DNA of 64,000 nucleotides from Silene latifolia (taxonomy: Eukaryota > Streptophyta > Magnoliopsida > Caryophyllales > Caryophyllaceae), in the NCBI RefSeq assembly GCF_048544455.1, contig NC_133526.1, positions 2,806,001-2,870,000 on the forward strand. The letters are read 5' to 3'. Below the pieces are notes generated by a model. That model was not told the origin of the DNA. It worked only from the letters and a program-made list of their open reading frames with translations, and did not search any database. Numbering within the stretch: the stretch's first letter is position 1; every line of letters starts with the position of its first letter. The translations under genes and the position numbers were made by a program. This document shows, in pieces, positions 11,873-21,850 of the stretch.

Positions 11873-12880
11873 TTCTACGTCACTAATTATAGAGAGCCAC
11901 GTCATTATTTCTTATTTAAAAAGAAAAAAAAATTGAACCATTAAATGCAAATAGCATAACAAACATTAACTTTGGCTTTTTTAATTTTTAGATAAATTAA
12001 ACAACCATTAAAAATAAATTCATACTAAATTTAATTTTTTGCGTTTATTGTTATAATATTTTAAGCAGCAAATAAATATCACATAATTATAATTTTACAC
12101 AATTTTTAAAATAATAAATAATTTGTAAATATTAAGAGTAAATAATAACATACTTAATATTAAACATTAATATTTTAATTTTTAAAAGTAGATTAGGTTA
12201 AACGAAAAATTAAAAAATTACATCACTCTAATTTTAAACTGTTTATATGTGCAACACCCTCTTAAATCTTATTGAAATAAACTTGCTCAATTTTATTAAA
12301 TTTGCTAAATAAATAAATGTATAAATATAATTTATAAATAAAAGGCAAGACAAAATATCCACCTCTTTTAGTTTCGTAATTAAGATAACTACCTAAACAA
12401 TTCTCATGTAATGTGAATTTTGTAAAAAAAAAAAAGAAAAAAAAAACTTTTACATTTCTTTTTATTTACTCTATATTTATGTCTATAATAAATATGCTAA
12501 TAATGAAAACGAATACTCAAAAGTCATGAAACCTTTCTACACATTTGCCTATATAAATGTTTTATGGAAGACAACATTTGTGAGCCAAAATTCAAGCCAA
12601 TTTTTTTTTTACACCTATTGCCAAAAAAAAATGTATGTATGTGTCAATAATCTTTCTTATCATTGTATCAACATCAATGTAAGTGTATTAGGGTTTTTAA
12701 ATTAATAATTTATTTATTTATTTTTAAGTTCATTGGTTTGAAGTAATCTTCACATTTTTAACCTTAATATATATGTACTTTTTTTTTTCATTTAGAGACT
12801 ATCAAGATTTGTGGTGTTGAACTATTCAAAGGTAAATATACTTATATCTTTATAATTCAATGCCTATTTCTTACCTTATT

Positions 12881-13163
12881 TAAGAGAAAACTTAAATTAA
12901 TAACGATAAGGTTAATATTACATAAATCAAATTCCACTATTTTATTTGTTATTAATTACTCAGTGGATTAATTTTTTTGTATGGATAGTTAATTGGAGAA
13001 AGAAGACTATATGAAGAATAGTGGTAAGAGAAAACTTAAATTAATAACGATAAGGTTAATATTGCATAAATTAAATTCCACCATTTTATTTGTTATTAAT
13101 CACTCGGTGGATTATTTTTGTATGGATAGTTAATTGGAGAAAGAAAACTATATGAAGAAGAGA
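12881..13163 (+). repeat. 144-bp tandem duplication in AT-rich DNA
   Basis: TAAGAGAAAACTTAAATTAA at 12881 recurs at 13025 and the whole 144-base unit follows with few differences. The surrounding 11.9-13.5 kb is AT-rich and shows no gene. Confidence 0.85.
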
Positions 13164-13543
13164 AAAACTATAATTGTTTAAACAAATACTCCTCCCATTA
13201 CACTCAATACTATGTTATAAACTAAGTACAAGATTGACAACGTGAATGTAACTGAGTAATTGTTTCTAGGTTCATAATTTTTTTTTATTATTTCAAAAAC
13301 TTTCAACTATATGTTTTAGTTGGGTATGTGTTATTTTTTTATTCATCATTTTTTCTTTGAAAAATAGCTTTCATAGAATGAAATTGGAGTTGCGATGATC
13401 TCAATCTTATTAACAAGTTGGACAAAAAAATCTTTTTTGGTATTGATAATAGCTAAATGTAAATTATTGTCTAATACTTATGCGTACATACATGTCATAT
13501 TATCTTGTGTGTATGTCTTGTACCACAAATAAGATTGCAATGA

Positions 13544-14336
13544 GGGTGAGATTATCAGTCAAACTCACCAAAGTCTTAAGACTCTGCCACATCAGCTTTC
13601 CACTCACTTATAATATTCTATTGTTCAGACTCACCTCAAACTTACCTCAGACTTTATACATTATCAGTCAGACTCATCTCAGACCCTACTTTTTCATTTC
13701 ACTTTTATTTTTATAAATTTATTAATTAGTTCTATTTTGTAGTTAAACATTATTAATCAAAATGCATAAACTTAATTATAGAACACACTAAAAAGGTTAG
13801 TTAAACATTATTCAAAATGCATAAACATAATATAGCACGCTAAACAAGTATTTTGTACTTGGGGATTGTTGTGTGGTGGGAGTGTCAAGATTAATAGAGC
13901 CTGGGTTTTGAGAAGGAGTGTCACGCTAAACAAATATGTTGAAGTTGTGGATTTTGCAGTAAATTCATAATAGAATTTAGATCAAAATTTTGATTAGGAT
14001 CCATACCCAAAAATAAAAAAGTTTTGATTTTTGTAATGAAATTATTTGGACTGAACTTTAAACATGAGAGAAATGGTTGAGAAAAAATATTTAACAATAA
14101 AGCATGTTTATTTATAGAACATAAGATAGTAATTAAGAGAAAATATAGGCTTTAAAAATAAAAATAAAGTAAAAAAGGTGGGGTCAAGACTTATTCAAAG
14201 TCTTAAGGTGAGTCTTGGATTTTCAAGACCCGAGTTAAGACTTTCTCAACATTCAAGTAGATTATTGGTAAGATTGATAGAGTCTTGTCTTAAAACTCAC
14301 CAAAGTCTTGTCTCAAGACCACTAATAATCTTACCC
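13544..14336. mobile_element. TIR element, PIF/Harbinger-like, about 793 bp
   Basis: The left end GGGTGAGATTATCAGT is the inverse of the right end (GGGTAAGATTATTAGT on the minus strand). ACTCACCAAAGTCTT and its inverse recur near both ends. Flanking triplets are TGA on the left and TTA on the right, close to the TWA target of PIF/Harbinger elements. No transposase frame is present. Confidence 0.6.
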
Positions 14337-14429
14337 TTAGATATAGCTTTCCTTGGCTAAATAGGAGAGTAATTCGGAGGAGAGTAAAAACAGCTCAACC
14401 CACGGATCGTCAAATATTTGTTGTACTGG

Positions 14430-15990
14430 AAAAAAGGAGTAAACTAAACTACAAGGACCCAAAAATATTGAAAAGAGTAGGTTTAAGGACCTGAAATATT
14501 AAAGCATGGCTTTAAGGACCTAGAATGAACTTTCCATCCATTTTTCCGTTACATACGAGATACCACAATGGAGTATGGTCTCTCCAAACAGTTAACATTA
14601 TTACACATTTCCCACCAAAAAGTTTGCATTATGGGGTTGTTTCTACGTAAACGTTAGTCAAAGTAAGTTGTATAACAATTTTTCGATATCTAATCTCTCT
14701 TTAAGACAGATTGTGGTTAAATAAAAGTGATGCCTAGAAAATCCAAAATAGTTGTCCTATCTATATAAGTAAGGGATTTATTATTTGACATGTCTTAAAC
14801 TTTTAAATGAGAATTTGTATTTTCCGAAATATAATTGTTTCACAAAAATATGGCAAAAACTTCCTTACTTTTGATATTGATACTTATCAAAATCGAACTT
14901 AAGGGTAGCTTAGTTATTTACCGCTTTTGTTTCTTATTTCCTAAGTCCTTATAGCCTGTATAAGGGCATTCCGCATTAGCTACTTTGTAATAATATATAA
15001 AGAATCTTGTGAATGAATGTATGAGATTTATCTCATTTGGCTAATAGAATCCATGTGTTAATTACATCGCAATTCTGTTAAATTGGATGGCCTATCAAAC
15101 TTTGATTGAATAATCGCATTTCTATCCTTTTTTAATCTTCGTCTTAATTTCAATCGTATCAGATATCGACAAAATTAAACATAGTAAAGTGTTGTAGAAT
15201 GCATGTCCACGGTTCACCAAACCGCTGCATAATCGACCAAATTTCCGAAAAAGCTTTATACTTCGAGCTTGCTTATTCTTTTAAAAATCATTTCTTCTAT
15301 GATTCTATCCTTGTCATGAGATTTAATCAAGATATGCTTAAAGAAGTATGAGATTTAATCACATACCTTACCTTATAAAAAGGGTGAGATTTAATCAAAG
15401 CATTATTCCTTTGGCGATGAATTGAGGTATTTCATGATGGAATAATTTGGTATGAGACCCGGTGACCCGTTTGACCTGAACCCAAAATGACCCGTTATTT
15501 TAGGGTCGAGACTCGACCCGAACAGGTCAACCTGTTGGGTCAAAGATAAATCAAGATAATTATATAACTTTTATTATATTTAATTAATGTAAACATTGAA
15601 TAGATTAAATATTAAATTTAAATGGGTTTTACATTTTAAAAAAAAAATTTTTTTGATTAAAAAATTCGTTAAAGAAAGGCGTTAGAAATTATTTTTTAAC
15701 CCGTATTTCGACCCTAAGTCCCTAACCCAATTCGTGACCCATATACCCGACCCGTATCTGACCAACCCATTTTCCGATCTGATCCGTATGACCGACCCGA
15801 GACCTTACTCACCCAACCCATCTGACAAGTCTACTTCTATGTTACTTTTGGGCTATTAATTTCTACTTACTCGGTACATGTGTGTGTAAATATTGATGCA
15901 GACAGGTCCTTATAACTCATTAATAATTATTTGGGTCCTTAAACCTCTAAAAGTATAAATTTTAGGTCCTTAAACTATAGTAAACTCCTG
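14430..15990. other. Gene-free stretch with inverted GGACCT clusters and a GACCCG-rich repeat
   Basis: TTTAAGGACCT and AAGGACCC words cluster at 14446-14522. Their inverse forms (AGGTCCTTA, GGGTCCTTAAA) cluster at 15903-15985, so the stretch may be an old TIR element. Inside it, 15459-15830 is a degenerate inverted repeat rich in GACCCG and CGACCC. No coding frame is visible. Confidence 0.4.
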
Positions 15991-16126
15991 GAAAAAGCTT
16001 GGAGATCAAGGAACTAACCCGTCCACGTACCCCCACAACGAGACACACAAAGACACAGCGACAAACTTCAATCAGCCACAGCGACAAACCGACAAACCTA
16101 AAGTTTCATGTTCATCTCCTCAGGCT

Positions 16127-16162
16127 GCGATTGCGATTGCGATTGCGATTGCGATTGCGATT
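16127..16162 (+). repeat. (GCGATT)6 hexanucleotide microsatellite in the presumed 5' UTR exon of the ASY3-like gene
   Basis: There are six perfect GCGATT units. They fall in the presumed first, non-coding exon, which ends at a good donor (GTCAG|GTATC, exon end 16225). Confidence 0.9.
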
Positions 16163-16702
16163 GAATCGTAATCGTCACCTCCAGATTTCTCCCTCTAAAA
16201 TTCAGTTTCTCATCTACATCGTCAGGTATCCCTACCCTCGTCTCCTCATTCTTCGATTTTTGTTTTTCAATTATTATTTTCCTATCATTTTCGATTCGTA
16301 TTAAGATTGTAGACCTAAGACATTCTCTAGGGTTTTATTTCTGTGTTTCTGAAATAATTTTCAAAAGGATACAAGGGAATATATATGATTCCAATAATTC
16401 GATACTCTATTTTCGCTAGCACAGGTTGCGGTTCTTAATTTTGACCATTAGTTAGTTAGTTATACTCCGTAATTAGAAGCTAAAATCGTTTGAATTTCAG
16501 ATTTAGGTCGTTCACATTTCTCTACTATTGCTGTTTGTGACTTTGATGTTTCTCTCGATCACGTGAAATTAGATTACTAAACTAGCTTTGAGCTTACGCA
16601 TGTTTTGTTTGACTTAGCCTAAGAAAAATGAAATATCATGATTTTATCGCATTCTGGAATTGCAATGGGTTATGGATTGAGTTTTTTTATGATTTCTTTC
16701 AG

Positions 16703-19700
16703 GTTAGGCTAAAATGAGTCTCGGTTCGAGTTCCATTTTTAATTCCCAATCCCAAAAGATAACCTTCAGCATTGTGGTGGAGGATGCTGTAGCTCCGCAG
16801 TCTCGTCCTGGGAACAACAGGTTGTAACAAAGCTTCATTCAGAGCAGTCTGTTCTGACAACTGAACTTGGTTGCGTACAGCAGAGAAATTTTCAGATCTT
16901 CCCTGCGTGTCAGATATGCTGCCCTTCTTTTTAGAAGTGCGGGGAGCACGTCTCTTCCTGGGAACAACAGGTTGTAACAAAGCTTCATTCAGAGAAGTCT
17001 GTACTGACAAGTGAACTTGGTTGCGTACAGCAGAGAAATTTTCAGATCTTCCCTGCTTCTCAGATATGCTGCCCTTGTTTGGCCATCCGACTACAAATTT
17101 CTCTGCTGTACGCAACCAAGTTCACTTGTCAGAACAGACTGCTCTGAATGAAGCTTTGTTACAACCTGTTGTTCCCAGGACGAGACGTGCTCTCCGCACT
17201 TCTAAAAAGAAGGGCAGCATATCTGACACGCAGGGAAGATTTGAAAATTTCTCTGCTGTACGCAACCAAGTTCACTTGTCAGTGACAAAGGAGCTTCAAG
17301 AGCAGACGAGTGATGTGGAACTTAGTAGCAAAGAAGCTCAAAGGATGAAGCTCTGCCAATATACTCATCATATGATGCCGGAGCAAAATGCCAAAGTTGA
17401 TCGCCATTCCAAACTCAGGCAAAATTCAAACGCCATAGAAACCGATTCTGAGAATGTTAGTTTGACCACTAGTAGGCCAGTAACCAGGGCTCTTGCAAGA
17501 AATAAACCTCCCACTGGCCATCCGACTACAAATTTTAAGCCCAAGACTTCATCACTAGATAAAGAGGCGAAACAGTGTGATAGTATATCCTCTTCTGCCA
17601 AAAAGCCTATGCCTTCTCAATCTTGTGCTGTAAGTCGTGGCTGCTTGACGACTGAGCATACTGATGGCGCCAAGAAAAGCTGTGCAACCAAGTCAGGTGA
17701 CTTGTTGTTGCATTCGACAGGCTTGAAGAACATCCAGCCTGTGGCGATTAGGGATGAAACGCCAACACCTGCAAAAGAACTACCATTGCAAGAAGATCAT
17801 GATGATTGTTCTGATTACCCATTGTTTAAAATGACAGGGTTTATTCTTAATTCATCTCCACCACATGGTTCTCCCCCTAAAGCTGGTCCGTCTATAGCTG
17901 ACGATAAATGTGTAACTATGAGCAATTCAGCTACGGAAAACAATAACAATTCTGGTTCTTCGGTGAGGACGCTATTATTTCCAGATCTTAATATTTATTA
18001 GGAATCTTTCGTGCACATATACATCTATCACACTTCCGCCACTTATTCATGTAATATTGTCGTTTCTCAACAGGATAACAAAGCTATACCTGATGACAGA
18101 TATCCCAATGCCAATGACTCATTTATAGAGGAGAAGAATGCTGTTGATGGACCCTTCACACCTTGTATAGGAGAAACTGACAGCACTGAGGAAGTTTCGT
18201 CTATGAAGAGAGGTTGCTTTCCTTTTACTCTCATTTATGCTTGCTTATTCATGTTCATTCACCAAGCTATCAGGTCATTTAGCTGGGACTCTCGGAGGGG
18301 AAATTAAGGAAGGGTAGAAGTCATGGGGACTTAGGTCATCGTCCTAGTAGCTGTAAGCTTCCAGGAAGCATTATGATATTGCTTACAATTTACAAGCGGG
18401 ATATAGTCTTCCTTCCGAAAAGCCATGATTCACAATTTGGTTGGGTAATACTGTAATATTGTCGTTTCTTCTGAAGCCATGAAGAGAGGTTATATAGAAT
18501 TGCATACTCTTTGCAGTGTTTTGGAAGGCTACATTTTAGCGGTCTTTTTAAATTGTGTATGTGCATATGAACATAATGTAAAGAAATTTTACTCTACATT
18601 TTACGTAACTTAAGTTAGCTTAGCTTTGGTTCACATGTTCTGGATATGATTTTTTTTAATAGCAGTATGCCAATATCTATGAAGATTCTACCTATGTTAC
18701 TCCGACACATCACTTAACTGTCGTGTCGCGTGTCAGATACGTGTCGGTGTCCGACACGACACGCCACTTCGACACTTCAATTTAGACCACAAAACAGGAA
18801 AATTCACACCAAATAGCCATGTCCGACACGCCGACACGTGTCGGTGTCCGACACGTGTCGGCGTGTCTGAGTAACAAAGGATTCTACTTATTATGAGTGG
18901 ATTAATTTCTACATAAGAAATTAATATATTTAGTTGGTCTTCTCTTACTGAAACTCAATTTTTGGCCACTATTCGTTTTTTATAGTCCTAATACAGGCAT
19001 GGTTGAGAGTACTCTTTATCTGTGCCTAATCTTCTTATGGTATCAGAAGATGTGTTATAGGATAAATTAACCACTCATTAGAAAACAATTACTTAGTAGG
19101 TTTCAGGATGGAATTTGCTGCAGTATGTAAAGTGGCTTGATGCTTTTGAGTAAGAAACTTGTTCTCGACTCCCAAAATGTAGCGAGTAGTGCTAACTGAT
19201 TTCGTTAAACAAAGCACTCTGCCTGGTCCAGATGAATTAGCAGAGCTCAGCAAAGCCTACTAAAGCCAGGCACTGAAGCTTTAGAAGCAAGTTGCATGCT
19301 ACAATCAGGGATTAAGGGGAGCATCCCTTACTTTCCCATTTGGCCCAAAGCGATATGCATATTTTTTGTGATTAATGCCAAAAAAAAGAGGATTACCTTT
19401 TACCCTAATGAGTGCCTCTTTGATGAACAGATAGCCTTGATCTGTATGTCAATACATTGATAGCACCCTAGTTGTTCTATGGAAAATCACTATTTAATTA
19501 AAGAGAGTACATAGCTGACTTTTTATGTTTAGACTTCATCGGCAAGTAGTTAGAGAAATATGTTATCAGCCAGAAAAACAAGTTTTGTGCTGTCGTTCTT
19601 CACAAGATACATTGATCTATAATTGTCAATCCTTGATTCCTTGTCTCTTTCCTCACGTCTAATTTATTGATGAAAATGTGGATATTCTCGACAGGCTATA

Positions 19701-21844
19701 TGGATGTTCAAGCATCTTCAAATATTGAGCTTGTTGAGAAACCAATAGTCTTTTGGAACAAACATCGCAGCCAAGTTGATATTGATGACGTCAGTCCTGT
19801 TTTCAGCATTCCAAAAGGTACATCTCGCTAACTTCGTAGCTTGCTTCTGCTTTTAGAGTCTTTTAGTAGACGTAAGATGGCCTTTTCTCTTTGTTATATG
19901 ACTAATCATGAGTGGACAGCTGGTGGGAAACCAGATGATATATTCATGGAAGCGTCAGAGGAAAATGCAGACAATGGATTAAGAAGGTTTTCCTTTAATC
20001 CTGATTTTTCAAAAACTAGAGAATTAATTAAACATCGCTTTTTCTATTTTACCATGTGATATGAAGTGTTTATTAACACCGATCTTCCCCAATGATATTT
20101 CAGTGAAATTTCAAATTTGAGGTTGGCTGTAGAACAGGCTAAGAGGAAAATGGCATGGGAGACAAAAAGAACATGCTTAGATGTATTGATGTCTACTTCT
20201 GAGGAAATTCATTCAGATTTACAGGACGTTGAATGTCAGATTCAGGCTGATGTGTAGGTTCTCTCAACCTGTGGACTAATTTTCGTGTAGATTATTGGGT
20301 CCTAAAAGTGGTAACTGCTGATTGTTTAGAAGGAAGCTAACGCGCAAGGTGACATTTAAACGAAAACAACTGCAGAGTAGGCTTCAAGGTAATCAACACA
20401 TCAATCAAGTGTCAATTCATCAACTGCGTTACATTTTGCTTGGATTTCAAGTTAATTTCTGGGATGCTCACATTTGATATTTTCCACTGTTGCCACTTTG
20501 ACACCATTTTAAATGTACATGAGTCGGTGCTTGCCTAAACGTGGATTCTCTGAAGTTTCTCTAATCGAAACCCATTTGCCTCTGATGTTCGAACTATAAC
20601 TTCGACCTATATTTACTCGTTATATATTGGTAAAACTTTTGTAAGACGATAATTTGAAAAGAAGTGCATTTAGTTTAGAGTGTTATTTTGCATTATATAT
20701 TTAAGCATATATGGGATGAAAATCGTACATGTAAACATCTCTCAATAGAATTCAAATTTGTGTTGCATGTTTTTGGTGGCGGCTTAGTTCTCTTGCAAGT
20801 GTTTTAGTGTCTAAATTATATGTGTAATGCAGAAAAACAAGAACTTCTTAAGGTCACACATGATATTTGGAAGCGAGAAATTCGTAAGAGCCTTCAGGAT
20901 TACATAGTTGTAGTAGAAGGGATGGAAGCGCAGCTAGTCGAAGTAAAAGGAGCCATAGAGGCACAAAGTGAGTTTCTCTTATTATTTTAATGTTCTTGCA
21001 TTACTATTCCGTTTTTGTTTGGAATTTGGTACATTCTTTGGGTGGGTATTTTAAGCTTACGCTCTAATAATGTAGCAATTTTATTGGCATTGTTGTGCGT
21101 TATTTAGATTTCTAATTAAGTAGTACACTACATTGCCCATAGTGAACTCTGGAGAGCTTAAGATATATATTTCCATAGTTCCATGCTCTAATTAGCTGAA
21201 CAAGAAGTCCTTGTGCTTGTTATTCTTTTGTCTTGCAGAAATATCAGAAAGGAAGCTCATTTCACAAGCAGAAGCAGCAGTTGAGAAACATATCACCAAT
21301 GCCCACAGAAATATCAAGTCTGCCTGTACGGTATGTGCTGAAAGCCTGTAATGGTGTTTGGGGGGAAAATCCTGTATCTCTGTGCATTCTGAAAGTCATG
21401 TACTTTTAAGGATCTTTTTAGTTTTTTAGATATTCCATTAGGCAGGTAAGAATCGTAAGATAGCCCTTTAGGCATTTACAACGGCATACACCATGCCGTC
21501 CGTGTGATTGGAGAAAAAATGACTCTTGATAAAGATTTGAATTTTTCCCTTCTCCCATATGAAAGTGGGAAAATCATATCATGTAAATACTTTTTCCCCA
21601 AACAAAGCAAAGCCCTAAAAGCCCTTAATCCTTCCCAGTTGCGGATGCTATTATTGATAATTAAATCATTAATAATGTATTGCCATATCTGCGTTTCTGT
21701 ATATTTTGGACTAGTCACTAAAATTACGTGAATGTTGACATGATTTTGCATTGTCCTACATTGCAGAGGAGACTAGGTAATATGCAACAATTGCAAGTTG
21801 CCATCATAAAGGAAGCTCGTTTCACAAGCAGAAGTAGCAGTTGA
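16703..21844 (+). CDS. ASY3: ASY3-like meiotic chromosome-axis protein, N-terminus disrupted by an inverted repeat
   Basis: ASY3 is a coiled-coil axis protein that works with the HORMA protein ASY1 in meiotic recombination. The first coding exon starts at ATG 16714 and encodes SQSQKITFSIVVED, which resembles the conserved ASY3 N-terminus, but it stops after 37 codons inside an inverted repeat. A consistent open model runs from ATG 17066: exons 17066-17962, 18074-18212, 19695-19817, 19920-19986, 20104-20253, 20330-20388, 20833-20967, 21239-21330 and 21767-21844. All splice phases match, giving 579 codons. The last four or five exons encode the ASY3-type coiled coil (EKQELLKVTHDIWKREI..., SERKLISQAEAAVEKHI). 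The final exon ends in a chimeric tail at a duplication breakpoint. The gene is either N-terminally truncated or a pseudogene; family assignment is from remembered ASY3 sequence. Confidence 0.65.
16801..17290. repeat. Inverted repeat of a 150-bp coding minisatellite within the ASY3-like exon
   Basis: A 150-base unit (50 codons, containing FSAVRNQVHLS and ALNEALLQPVVPR) is present about 1.7 times on the minus strand at 16801-17052. It is present about 1.3 times on the plus strand at 17095-17290, with a spacer of about 40 bases. CAGAGAAATTTTCAGATCTT occurs at 16881 and 17031, and AATTTCTCTGCTGTACGC at 17096 and 17246, confirming the 150-base period in both arms. The spacer also repeats GGCCATCCGACTACAAATTT, found again near 17515. 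A transcript could fold into a long hairpin. Confidence 0.9.
18692..18879. mobile_element. 188-bp foldback MITE, copy 1
   Basis: CTATGTTACTCCGACAC at the left pairs with GTGTCTGAGTAACAAAG at the right. The interior consists of GACACGTGTCGG words in both orientations. An 8-bp direct duplication GATTCTAC flanks it (18684-18691 and 18880-18887). It lies in a long intron of the ASY3-like gene. The same family is at 38008 and, degraded, near 48340. Confidence 0.85.
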
Positions 21845-21850
21845 GAACCT

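Noticed and set aside
16699-17115. 138-codon minus-strand frame in the ASY3-like exon
   Set aside because: It reads the same peptide as the plus strand because the segment is an inverted repeat. It has no separate gene features.
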